Assembly (NCBI GenBank): GCA_963726365.1
Contig: CAVSCI010000007.1
Coordinates: 62,001-126,000 of the forward strand
DNA from: JAABQG01 sp963726365
Lineage (GTDB): Bacteria; Pseudomonadota; Gammaproteobacteria; Burkholderiales; Burkholderiaceae_C
DNA length: 64,000 bases
Direction: 5' to 3'
Shown here: one piece after another, positions 16,489-24,670 of the stretch
Layout: the number at the start of each line of letters is the position of its first letter
How positions within the stretch are numbered: position 1 is the stretch's first letter
Made by a program: the position numbers and the translations under genes
Notes under the pieces: model-generated
The model's input: the letters and a program-made list of their open reading frames with translations, nothing else
Told to the model about the DNA's origin: nothing
Databases searched by the model: none

Positions 16489-18225
16489 ATGGCTGTCGTT
16501 GAATCCGCTCCAAATGAAACAACTGCCATGGCCCTGCCCGGGCTAGCGCGCGCATTGGTTGCGGCAGGCAAGCTCGGACAGAAGGCCGCCGAAGACATCT
16601 ACCGGAAGGCGCAGACCGGCAAGACCAGCTTCATTTCCGAGCTGACAGGCTCCGGTGCGGTGTCGGCGCTTGACTTGGCGCACACCATGTCGATGGCGTT
16701 TGCCGCCCCCCTGGTTGATCTTGACGCCATTGACATCGGGCGGTTGCCGAAGGGCATTCTCGACCCGAAGATCTGTAGTGACTACCGTCTGGTCGTACTC
16801 AGCAAACGCGGCAACCGGGTGATCGTTGCCACGGCAGACCCCTCAGAGCAGTCGGCAGCCGAAAAGATCAAGTTCGCTACCCAACTGGGGGTGGATTGGG
16901 TGATCGCGGAATTCAACAAGCTGTCCAAACTGGTGGAGCAAAACGCCACTACCGCCACTGAGGCGATGGACAACATTATTGGGGGCGATTTCGAGTTTGA
17001 CGAAACGTCCATGGCCGCGGCGACGACCGAAGCCACCGAATCTGCCTCGGCGGAAGTGGATGACGCGCCCGTCGTCAAGTTCCTGCACAAGATGCTGCTT
17101 GACGCATTCAACATGCGTGCCTCGGACCTGCACTTCGAACCTTATGAATTCAACTACCGTGTCCGCTTTCGCATCGACGGTGAGTTGAGGGAAATTGCGT
17201 CACCGCCTGTTGCCATCAAGGAAAAGCTAGCCTCACGCATCAAAGTCATTTCGCGCCTGGACATCTCGGAGAAACGCGTCCCGCAAGACGGCCGAATGAA
17301 ACTCAAGGTCGGAGCGGACCGCACCGTTGACCTGCGGGTCAGCACTTTGCCGACATTGTTCGGCGAGAAAATCGTGATCCGTATTCTTGACCCCAGCAGT
17401 GCCAAGCTGGGTATTGACGCCCTTGGCTATGAGCCCGAAGAAAAAGCCCGGCTGCTGAAGGCCATTGAACGGCCCTATGGAATGATCCTGGTGACAGGCC
17501 CGACCGGATCAGGCAAGACCGTGTCGCTCTACACTTGCCTGAACCTACTGAACAAACCGGGCGTGAATATCGCGACAGCTGAAGACCCTTCAGAAATCAA
17601 TATGCCCGGCGTCAACCAGGTCAACGTCAACGAAAAGGCGGGCCTGACATTCGCTGCTGCGCTCAAGTCCTTTCTGAGGCAGGATCCGGACATCATCATG
17701 GTGGGCGAGATCCGCGATCTGGAGACTGCCGATATCTCGATCAAAGCGGCGCAGACCGGCCACCTGGTCCTGTCGACATTGCACACCAATGATGCGCCGA
17801 CCACATTGACGCGGCTGCGCAACATGGGCATTGCCCCGTTCAACATTGCCTCCAGCGTGATCCTGATCAGCGCCCAGCGTCTGGCTCGCCGCTTGTGCGT
17901 CAATTGCAAAGTGCCTATGGACATTCCGCAGGAAACACTGGTCGAAGCGGGCTTCAAGGAAGATGAACTGGACGGCTCGTGGATGCCTTATCGGGCCGTC
18001 GGCTGCCAGATGTGCAATAACGGCTACAAGGGCCGGGTGGGCATTTATCAGGTCATGCCGATTACGGAAGATATCCAGCGCCTTATCCTTGCCGACGCCA
18101 GTGCGCTTGAAATTGCCGAGCAAGCGGAGCGCGAGGGAGTCCGCTCTCTGCGGGGCTCGGGTCTGCACAAGGTCAGGCTGGGGTTGACTTCACTTGAAGA
18201 AGTACTGGCCGTGACCAACGAGTAA
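16489..18225 (+). CDS. pilB: type IV pilus assembly ATPase PilB
   Basis: 578-aa GspE-family hexameric ATPase that powers pilus extension. The N-terminal MshEN-type domain (about 1-160) is followed by a variable Ala/Glu-rich linker and the motor: Asp box DLHFEPYEFNYRVRFRIDG, Walker A GPTGSGKT, HTNDAP His box, and a Zn tetracysteine (CVNCK ... CQMCNNGYKGR). Start at ATG 16489; a TTG three codons upstream is less likely. First of a pilB-pilC-pilD cluster. The 120-bp gap after tRNA-Pro shows no clear promoter. Confidence 0.96.
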   Translation: MAVVESAPNETTAMALPGLARALVAAGKLGQKAAEDIYRKAQTGKTSFISELTGSGAVSALDLAHTMSMAFAAPLVDLDAIDIGRLPKGILDPKICSDYRLVVLSKRGNRVIVATADPSEQSAAEKIKFATQLGVDWVIAEFNKLSKLVEQNATTATEAMDNIIGGDFEFDETSMAAATTEATESASAEVDDAPVVKFLHKMLLDAFNMRASDLHFEPYEFNYRVRFRIDGELREIASPPVAIKEKLASRIKVISRLDISEKRVPQDGRMKLKVGADRTVDLRVSTLPTLFGEKIVIRILDPSSAKLGIDALGYEPEEKARLLKAIERPYGMILVTGPTGSGKTVSLYTCLNLLNKPGVNIATAEDPSEINMPGVNQVNVNEKAGLTFAAALKSFLRQDPDIIMVGEIRDLETADISIKAAQTGHLVLSTLHTNDAPTTLTRLRNMGIAPFNIASSVILISAQRLARRLCVNCKVPMDIPQETLVEAGFKEDELDGSWMPYRAVGCQMCNNGYKGRVGIYQVMPITEDIQRLILADASALEIAEQAEREGVRSLRGSGLHKVRLGLTSLEEVLAVTNE

Positions 18226-18249
18226 AACAATCGGAATCCGGAGAGCAAT

Positions 18250-19467
18250 ATGGCAACTGCAGCGTCCAGGAACGTGAGCGAGTTCGTGTTTGAATGGGAA
18301 GGCAAGGATCGCAACGGAAAACAGGTCCGTGGGGAGACCCGTGCTTCCGGCGAAAACCAGGTTCAGGCCGCCTTGCGGCGCCAGGGCGTGTTCCCGACGA
18401 AGATCAAAAAGCGGAGGATGCGATCCGGCAAGAGAATCCGGCCCAAAGACCTGGCCATCTTCACGCGCCAACTTGCCACGATGATGAAGGCGGGCGTCCC
18501 GCTGCTGCAGGCCTTTGACATTGTCGGTCGCGGCAACGCCAATGCCAGCGTCACCAAGTTGCTCAATGAAATCCGTACCGATGTCGAGACGGGCACGTCG
18601 CTGAGCGCAGCCTTTCGCAAGTTTCCGATGTACTTCGACAACCTTTATTGCAATCTGGTCGAAGCAGGCGAGGCCGCGGGCATTCTGGAGCAGTTGCTGG
18701 ACCGCCTGGCCGTCTACATGGAAAAGACGGAGGCCATCAAGTCCAAGATCAAGTCGGCGCTGATGTATCCCGCGTCCGTGGTCGTCGTGGCGTTCGTCGT
18801 GGTGGCCGTCATCATGATATTCGTGATCCCTGCATTCAAGAGCGTGTTCAGCTCCTTTGGTGCCGACCTCCCTGCACCCACCTTGTTCGTCATTGCCATG
18901 AGCGAATTTTTTGTCGCGTACTGGTGGCTTATTTTCGGCGGGATCTTCGGCGGGGCGTATTTTTTCATGCAAGCCTGGCGGCGCAGTGAAAAGATGCAGA
19001 TGTTCATGGACCGTCTTCTTCTCAAGGTGCCGATATTTGGCACCCTGGTGGAAAAGTCCGTGGTTGCGCGCTGGACACGAACGCTATCGACCATGTTCGC
19101 AGCAGGCGTTCCATTGGTGGAAGCGCTTGACTCCGTGGGCGGAGCGTCCGGTAACCTGGTGTACGCGCAGGCAACCGAAAAAATCCAGCAGGAAGTCTCG
19201 ACCGGTACCAGCCTGACGGCGGCCATGGGGAATGCCAATCTGTTTCCCTCCATGGTGTTGCAGATGAGCGCCATCGGCGAAGAATCCGGCTCGCTCGATC
19301 ACATGCTTGGCAAGGCCGCGGACTTCTATGAGGCAGAAGTGGACGACATGGTGGCCGGCCTGTCCAGCCTGATGGAACCTATCATCATCGTGTTTCTCGG
19401 AACCCTGATCGGTGGCATTGTGGTTTCGATGTACTTGCCCATCTTCAAGCTCGGCCAGGTGGTCTGA
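18250..19467 (+). CDS. pilC: type IV pilus inner-membrane platform protein PilC
   Basis: 405-aa GspF-family platform protein connecting the PilB motor to pilin assembly. Two repeated GspF domains are visible (about 70-195 and 275-400), each starting with the FTRQLATMMKAGVPLLQAFD type motif; three membrane segments follow the usual pattern (VVVVAFVVVAVIMIFVIPAF; WWLIFGGIFGGAYFFM; the C-terminal IIIVFLGTLIGGIVVSMYLP). The stop overlaps the pilD start by one base (TGATG). Confidence 0.96.
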   Translation: MATAASRNVSEFVFEWEGKDRNGKQVRGETRASGENQVQAALRRQGVFPTKIKKRRMRSGKRIRPKDLAIFTRQLATMMKAGVPLLQAFDIVGRGNANASVTKLLNEIRTDVETGTSLSAAFRKFPMYFDNLYCNLVEAGEAAGILEQLLDRLAVYMEKTEAIKSKIKSALMYPASVVVVAFVVVAVIMIFVIPAFKSVFSSFGADLPAPTLFVIAMSEFFVAYWWLIFGGIFGGAYFFMQAWRRSEKMQMFMDRLLLKVPIFGTLVEKSVVARWTRTLSTMFAAGVPLVEALDSVGGASGNLVYAQATEKIQQEVSTGTSLTAAMGNANLFPSMVLQMSAIGEESGSLDHMLGKAADFYEAEVDDMVAGLSSLMEPIIIVFLGTLIGGIVVSMYLPIFKLGQVV

Positions 19468-20309
19468 TGCTGGAACCAGAGCTCGCCTATGCGGCGGTGG
19501 GGGGGGTGCTCGGGTTGTTGGTTGGCAGTTTCCTGAACGTCGTAATTTTCCGTCTTCCCAAAATACTCGAACGGCAGTGGGCGACCGAATGCGCCGAAAT
19601 GGCAGGGAAGGAACCTGCTCGCGAGCCAACCTTCAATCTGGTGGTTCCCCGTTCCCGGTGCCCGAAGTGTGGTCACCAGATCCGCTGGTACGAGAACATG
19701 CCCGTCCTCAGCTTTTTTCTGTTGCGAGGTAAATGCTCCGCTTGCGGTGTGCCGATCGGATTTCGCTACCCGGCGGTGGAACTGATCACTGGCGCTGCGT
19801 TTTTCTGGTGCCTGTGGCGATGGGGTGCGACGCCGACGGCGGCCGCCTGGTGCGGTTTTTCAGCCATGGTGCTGGCTTTGGCCCTGATTGACTGGGACAC
19901 CACCCTCTTGCCCGACGACATGACGCTCCCTCTGTTGTGGGCCGGACTGATTGCATCTGCCCTTCAGTGGACGACTGTGCCCCTGGCTGCCTCTTTATGG
20001 GGCGCCGTGGCGGGCTACCTTTCGTTGTGGCTGATTTACTGGGTTTTCAAGCTGGTTACTGGCAAGGAAGGCATGGGCTTCGGTGATTTCAAGCTGTTTG
20101 CGGCGCTGGGTGCCTGGTTCGGCTGGCAGGCGTTGGTTCCGATCGTCCTCATGGCGTCGGTCATTGGTGCCCTGGTCGGTATTGCAATGAAGTTTTCCAG
20201 CGGCCTGCGTGAAGGTGGTTACGTTCCCTTTGGACCATTTCTTGCGGGTGCCGGGCTCACCGCCATGGTCTTCGGACCCCAGTCCATTCTGCGCATTGTG
20301 GGACTTTAG
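19467..20309 (+). CDS. pilD: prepilin peptidase / N-methyltransferase PilD
   Basis: 280-aa bifunctional aspartyl protease that cleaves the leader from type IV prepilins and type II pseudopilins and methylates the new N-terminus. The Zn-binding CPKC ... CSAC motif pair of the methyltransferase loop is present (about residues 65-92). The two catalytic Asp are in LIDWDTTLLPDD and the GxGD motif GMGFGDFKLFAALG. Multiple membrane segments. Coupled to pilC by a one-base overlap. Confidence 0.96.
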   Translation: MLEPELAYAAVGGVLGLLVGSFLNVVIFRLPKILERQWATECAEMAGKEPAREPTFNLVVPRSRCPKCGHQIRWYENMPVLSFFLLRGKCSACGVPIGFRYPAVELITGAAFFWCLWRWGATPTAAAWCGFSAMVLALALIDWDTTLLPDDMTLPLLWAGLIASALQWTTVPLAASLWGAVAGYLSLWLIYWVFKLVTGKEGMGFGDFKLFAALGAWFGWQALVPIVLMASVIGALVGIAMKFSSGLREGGYVPFGPFLAGAGLTAMVFGPQSILRIVGL

Positions 20310-20316
20310 ACCCGCG

Positions 20317-20925
20317 ATGCCTGGCACGATTCTGGTCGGACTCACCGGTGGCATTGGCAGCGGGAAGAGTACGGTCTCCGCGTTCCTCGCGGCGCTGGGA
20401 GCCACGATCATCGACGCAGATGCAATTTCACGCAGCCTGACCGAAGCCGGGGGCAGCGCCATCCCATCGATCCGCGACCGTTTTGGCCCGGCTTTTGTCA
20501 CACCCGACGGCGCTTTGGACCGAATCCGGATGCGCGAACTTGCGTTCAAGGATCAGAATGCAAAACGGCAGCTTGAAGCCATCATTCACCCACTGGTAGG
20601 CGCGACCACACAGTTACAAGCACGCCATGCCATTGAAAAAGGCCTGCCCTGCGTTGTGTTCGACATACCGCTGCTGGTGGAGTCAGGCCAGTGGCGGTCA
20701 AGGCTCCACCGAGTCATCGTGGTTGACTGCCCCGAGGAGACTCAGGTCGAACGGGTTGTTGCGCGCAACGGAATGCCTAGAGCTGAGGTTGAGAGAATCA
20801 TTGCATCGCAAGCCCCTCGGAAACACAGGCTTTCGGCGGCCGATATCGTGATCCATAACCTGAACCTGTCTCTCGATGCCCTTCGCGCGGAAGTCGCGCA
20901 ACTTGCCGCTCCCTTCGGTCTATGA
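20317..20925 (+). CDS. coaE: dephospho-CoA kinase
   Basis: Last step of coenzyme A synthesis, phosphorylating dephospho-CoA; 202 aa. P-loop GGIGSGKST near the N-terminus (LVGLTGGIGSGKSTV), then IDADAISRSLTE and the DIPLLVESG motif. The reading frame is open further upstream inside pilD, but ATG 20317 (MPGTILVGLTGG) matches the family start, giving a 7-bp gap to pilD. The pilD-coaE-zapD-yacG order is standard in proteobacteria. Confidence 0.96.
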   Translation: MPGTILVGLTGGIGSGKSTVSAFLAALGATIIDADAISRSLTEAGGSAIPSIRDRFGPAFVTPDGALDRIRMRELAFKDQNAKRQLEAIIHPLVGATTQLQARHAIEKGLPCVVFDIPLLVESGQWRSRLHRVIVVDCPEETQVERVVARNGMPRAEVERIIASQAPRKHRLSAADIVIHNLNLSLDALRAEVAQLAAPFGL

Positions 20926-20947
20926 TTGAAATATTGGAACCTGCAGC

Positions 20948-21703
20948 GTGATCCTGTACGAATACCCCTTCAACGAGCGCATCCGCACCTACTTGCGGCT
21001 GGAGCATCTGTTTTTGCGACTCCGTGAGTTGGTCACACGGGAAACCCCGCTGGACCACCACTACGCATTGACCACCATTTTCGAGATCATGGACGTGGCG
21101 ACACGGGCTGACCTCAAATCCGACGTGCTCAAGGACCTGGAAAAGCAGAAGCAGATCCTGAACAGCTACCGCGGAAACCCTGCGATCTCTGAAGCCGTCC
21201 TTGATGACGTGGTGGGCCGGCTTGAGCACTGCTTTTCTGCGCTGAGCGGATTGCCCGGCAAGGCTGGCCAATCCTTGACCGAGAACGACTGGCTGATGAG
21301 CGTGCGCAGTCGGGCCGTGATCCCGGGCGGCACGTGTGAGTTTGATTTGCCTGCCTACTTCGCATGGCAGCACAAGAGTGTTGGTACGCGGCATGCAGAT
21401 CTTCATGCGTGGACATCAACGTTGCAGCCCCTGGCGGAATCCATTCAGATGTTGCTGAAGATGCTGCGCGATTCCGGAACCCCCCAGAAGGTGGTGGCTT
21501 CGGGCGGTCAATTTCAGCAACCCCTCCCTCAAGGCCGCACCTTCCAGTTGCTCCGCCTGCGAATCGATCCGGACCTGGACTTGATTCCCGAGATCAGCGG
21601 CAATCGGCTGCTGGTTTCAGTACGATTGATGCGACTTGCCGCTGACACTCGGCTGCACGCATGCAGTGATGACGCAGCGTTTGAGCTGACACTGTGCTCC
21701 TGA
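20948..21703 (+). CDS. zapD: cell division protein ZapD
   Basis: 251-aa FtsZ-bundling protein of the cytoplasmic division machinery (DUF1342/YacF family). The family N-terminus ILYEYPFNERIRTYLRLEHL is clear, followed by the helical domain and the C-terminal beta domain (GRTFQLLRLRIDPDLDLIPE). GTG start. Placed between coaE and yacG as in E. coli. Confidence 0.95.
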   Translation: MILYEYPFNERIRTYLRLEHLFLRLRELVTRETPLDHHYALTTIFEIMDVATRADLKSDVLKDLEKQKQILNSYRGNPAISEAVLDDVVGRLEHCFSALSGLPGKAGQSLTENDWLMSVRSRAVIPGGTCEFDLPAYFAWQHKSVGTRHADLHAWTSTLQPLAESIQMLLKMLRDSGTPQKVVASGGQFQQPLPQGRTFQLLRLRIDPDLDLIPEISGNRLLVSVRLMRLAADTRLHACSDDAAFELTLCS

Positions 21704-21725
21704 TCAAGGAATTCGCGAAGCCGCA

Positions 21726-21932
21726 ATGAAATCCGAATTGACAACCCGTTGGGTGCGCTGTCCCGCCTGTGGCGGGGAAAGCCGTTACGCCGCGGACAAT
21801 CCTTTCCGCCCGTTTTGCTGCGAACGGTGCAAAGGCATCGATCTGGGCGCCTGGGCCAGCGAGAGCTTCAGGGTGAACGCCGACGCACCCAGCGACGAAT
21901 CCACGTCCCCAGAGAACGCTGGTTTGCAGTAA
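21726..21932 (+). CDS. yacG: DNA gyrase inhibitor YacG
   Basis: 68-aa zinc-finger protein. Four Cys ligands are visible in VRCPACGGES and FCCERCKGIDLGAWA, the family signature. YacG binds GyrB and inhibits its activity in E. coli. The tail after about residue 45 is polar and variable. Its end is followed by repeat copy D and the convergent mutT. Confidence 0.94.
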   Translation: MKSELTTRWVRCPACGGESRYAADNPFRPFCCERCKGIDLGAWASESFRVNADAPSDESTSPENAGLQ

Positions 21933-21954
21933 TTCAAGAGAAAACAGCCAGTTC

Positions 21955-21994
21955 CCAGCGATTAATGGCCATCGTTAGCTATCTAATTTGTAGC
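21955..21994 (+). repeat. 40-bp dispersed repeat, copy D (contains the mutT stop codon)
   Basis: CCAGCG at 1-6, TGG at 12-14, GCTAT at 24-28 and GTAGC at 36-40. It sits between the convergent yacG and mutT, and its last 12 bp encode the final three residues and the stop codon of mutT (which ends at 21983). Confidence 0.78.
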
Positions 21995-22453
21995 GCCCTG
22001 AAATCCCTGCTCTGAGGCAAACCATTGAAGGACCGGCACGGTTCCTGGTAATACCGGTCCCACCTGCACAGGCAGATGCTGCCAGGCAAACGACTGGCCC
22101 TCGCGCATCTGAAGGGACCCCGCCCAGTCAAAGACCTTGCAGAAATTCAGCCTGACCAGCGCATGGGGGTAGTCCACCATCTGCTCCCTCCAGCGAATCA
22201 CCGGGCCAATGTCCAGCCCCAGTTCTTCGTGAAGCTCCCGGGCCAGAGCTTGCTCGATGCTTTCCCCGGGTTCCACCTTCCCGCCCGGGAACTCCCAGTA
22301 GCCTGCATACACTTTGCCGTCAGGGCGTGACGTCAGGAGAAAGTCCCCATCCGGTCGGATCAGCACACCCACGGCGACCTCTACAACCGTGCGGTCCGGC
22401 CCCCCTTCCCGCCGGCAATCCGGATCCGCGGTCAGCAACATCGGTGCCCTCAT
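21983..22453 (-). CDS. mutT: Nudix hydrolase, MutT type
   Basis: 156-aa (deoxy)nucleoside triphosphate pyrophosphohydrolase of the MutT group, probably removing 8-oxo-dGTP. The Nudix box is GGKVEPGESIEQALARELHE followed by ELGL (about residues 57-80), preceded by YAGYWEFPGG, the typical MutT lead-in. The first 20 or so residues are variable. The start overlaps the stop of the DUF815 gene by four bases (ATGA). The last codons and stop lie in repeat copy D. Confidence 0.9.
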   Translation of the reverse strand: MRAPMLLTADPDCRREGGPDRTVVEVAVGVLIRPDGDFLLTSRPDGKVYAGYWEFPGGKVEPGESIEQALARELHEELGLDIGPVIRWREQMVDYPHALVRLNFCKVFDWAGSLQMREGQSFAWQHLPVQVGPVLPGTVPVLQWFASEQGFQGATN

Positions 22454-23328
22454 GCGAGGACGGGATGTTTACCCATGTAGTCCCGGGCAAACTGGTAGGC
22501 CACCCTGCCACTCCGAGAACCGCGCTCCAGCGCCCAGATCAGCGCTTCAGGGCGTGCGACCTCGATGACAGTCTGATCCGCTCCCAGGTCCGTCAACCAC
22601 TGCGCGACGATCGTCAGGTATTCGTCCTGGCTGAACGGATAGAAACTGACCCAAAGGCCGAACCGCTCCGACAAGGAGATTTTTTCCTCAATCACTTCGC
22701 CCGGATGGACCTCGCCGTCATCGGTATGGGAGTAGCTCAGGTTTTCCTTCATGTATTCAGGCAGCAGGTGGCGGCGGTTGCTGGTGGCATAAACGAGCAC
22801 ATTGGGCGTGGCAGCAGCGATCGACCCATCCAGGATGGATTTCAGCGCCTTGTAGCCAGGCTCGCCCTCCTCGAAGCTCAAATCATCACAGAAGACGATG
22901 AACTTCTCCGGGCGCTCTGCCACAATTTCAACGATATCGGGCAGGTCGGTCAGGTCCGCCTTGTCCACCTCGATAAGACGCAGCCCCTGGTCGGCATAGG
23001 CGTTCAGACAAGCCTTGATCAAAGAGGACTTTCCGGTACCCCGCGCCCCTGTCAGCAGCACGTTGTTGGCCGGTTTTCCCTGGACAAACTGGAGCGTGTT
23101 GCGCTCGATCTTTTCCTTCTGGGCGTCAATCTCTTTCAGGTCGTCCAGCGACAAGGTCGCCACATGGCGTACACGTTCCAGGGCGCCATGCCCCGAACTG
23201 CGCTTGCGGTAGCGCCAGGCAACCGCCAGACCCCAGTCTGGCGCCGACAGCGGTTGCGGCAGCACGGATTCAATACGGGAAATCAGTTCCTCAGCCCGCT
23301 CCAGCAAATGTTCAAATTTTTCATTCAT
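22450..23328 (-). CDS. DUF815 AAA+ ATPase
   Basis: 292-aa cytoplasmic P-loop ATPase of the DUF815 family, whose cellular role is unknown. Walker A is TGARGTGKSS (about residue 93), Walker B is FIVFCDDLSF, and a sensor-like stretch reads VLVYATSNRRHLLPEYM. The N-terminal part is helical. It is commonly found next to a Nudix gene in betaproteobacteria, as here with mutT; the ATGA overlap suggests co-expression. Confidence 0.88.
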   Translation of the reverse strand: MNEKFEHLLERAEELISRIESVLPQPLSAPDWGLAVAWRYRKRSSGHGALERVRHVATLSLDDLKEIDAQKEKIERNTLQFVQGKPANNVLLTGARGTGKSSLIKACLNAYADQGLRLIEVDKADLTDLPDIVEIVAERPEKFIVFCDDLSFEEGEPGYKALKSILDGSIAAATPNVLVYATSNRRHLLPEYMKENLSYSHTDDGEVHPGEVIEEKISLSERFGLWVSFYPFSQDEYLTIVAQWLTDLGADQTVIEVARPEALIWALERGSRSGRVAYQFARDYMGKHPVLA

Positions 23329-23345
23329 TTCGGAAGGTTCCGCTG

Positions 23346-24575
23346 TCAGGATCGGTAGTCGGCGTTGATGGTGACGTATTCATGGCTGAAATCGCAGGTC
23401 CAGACCGTGTCCGCGGCCGTGCCGCGACCCAGCACGACCTTGACCGTGATTTCACTTTGCTTCATGACTCTCTGGCCGTCCTCCTCGCGATAGACCGGAT
23501 TTCGCCCTCCCTTGACGGCCACATGAACATCGTCGAGAAAAAGGTCGATCTTTGTCTGGTCGAGATCTTCAATCCCGGCGTAACCGACAGCCGCCAGAAT
23601 ACGGCCCAGATTGGGATCGCTGGCGAAAAACGCGGTCTTGACCAGCGGCGAATGGGCAATCGCATAGGCCACCTGCCGGCACTCATTTTCGGTCTTGCCA
23701 CCCTCCACACGCACTGTGATGAACTTGGTCGCACCCTCGCCGTCACGGACGATGGCCTGCGCCAGCTTTCGGGCCACATCCATCATCGCCTGCTTGAGCA
23801 CCAGTCCATCCCCGCTATCAAGCAGCGTAACCGGGCTGTGCTCGGCCTTGTTGGTGGCAATGACAACGAAAGAATCGTTGGTCGAGGTGTCGCCATCGAT
23901 CGTCACCCGATTGAACGAACCTTCAGCCAGTTCGGTCGCAAGCTGCTTCATCACAGACGGGTCAACGCAGGCATCGGTTGCCAGGAAGCCCAGCATCGTG
24001 GCCATGTTGGGGCGGATCATGCCGGCCCCCTTGCTGATGCCGGTGATGGTGACCAGCGCCTGCCCGATTTTCACGCGTGCGCTGAATGCCTTCGGCAAGG
24101 TGTCGGTGGTCATGATGCCCTCAGCCGCTCGCCCCCAATGGCTCGCGCTGGCATCAACCAGCGCCGTCGGCAGGCCGGCTTCAATTCGATCCACGGGGAG
24201 AGGCTCCATGATGACACCCGTGGAAAACGGCAAAATCTGCTCAGGGGCCAACCCGAGACGGGTCGCCAGCGCAAGGCAGGTCGCGCGCGCCCGCGCCAAC
24301 CCTTCCTGACCGGTTCCCGCATTGGCATTGCCCGTATTGATCACCAAGGCTCGAATGCCCATGGCTTTCGAAAGATGTTCCCGGCACACCTGGACTGGCG
24401 CGGCGCAAAACCGGTTCTGCGTGAACACGCCCGACACGCTGGCACCTTCATCCAGCAGGATCACCGTCAGGTCCTTGCGGCCCTCCTTGCGGATACCGGC
24501 CTCAGTCACACCGAGGCGAACCCCGGCGACCGGAAAAAGGTCTGAAGATTTGGGGGCAGAAAGATTGACAGGCAT
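23346..24575 (-). CDS. argJ: bifunctional ornithine acetyltransferase / N-acetylglutamate synthase
   Basis: 409-aa ArgJ of arginine synthesis, recycling the acetyl group from N-acetylornithine to glutamate and, in the bifunctional form, using acetyl-CoA. The self-cleavage site is the Thr in NMATMLGFLATDA, which becomes the N-terminal nucleophile of the beta chain; KGAGMIRP precedes it. Other motifs are NTGNANAGTG and the C-terminal TCDFSHEYVTINADYRS. It follows secA after a strong terminator. Confidence 0.95.
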   Translation of the reverse strand: MPVNLSAPKSSDLFPVAGVRLGVTEAGIRKEGRKDLTVILLDEGASVSGVFTQNRFCAAPVQVCREHLSKAMGIRALVINTGNANAGTGQEGLARARATCLALATRLGLAPEQILPFSTGVIMEPLPVDRIEAGLPTALVDASASHWGRAAEGIMTTDTLPKAFSARVKIGQALVTITGISKGAGMIRPNMATMLGFLATDACVDPSVMKQLATELAEGSFNRVTIDGDTSTNDSFVVIATNKAEHSPVTLLDSGDGLVLKQAMMDVARKLAQAIVRDGEGATKFITVRVEGGKTENECRQVAYAIAHSPLVKTAFFASDPNLGRILAAVGYAGIEDLDQTKIDLFLDDVHVAVKGGRNPVYREEDGQRVMKQSEITVKVVLGRGTAADTVWTCDFSHEYVTINADYRS

Positions 24576-24622
24576 GTGACGCTTTCGATACGAGCTTCAA
24601 TTATCCAGAAAATGATGGCCTA

Positions 24623-24654
24623 AAACAGAAACGGGCCGCAGCCCGTTTCTGTTT
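24623..24654 (-). terminator. strong bidirectional terminator after secA
   Basis: A perfect 14-bp stem (24623-24636 with 24641-24654, starting AAACAGAAACGGGC) and a 4-nt loop CGCA. A-rich and T-rich stem ends give U-runs on both strands. It lies 16 bp after the secA stop and separates secA from argJ, which therefore probably has its own promoter. Confidence 0.85.
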
Positions 24655-24670
24655 CATTCCTGCAAGCGGT

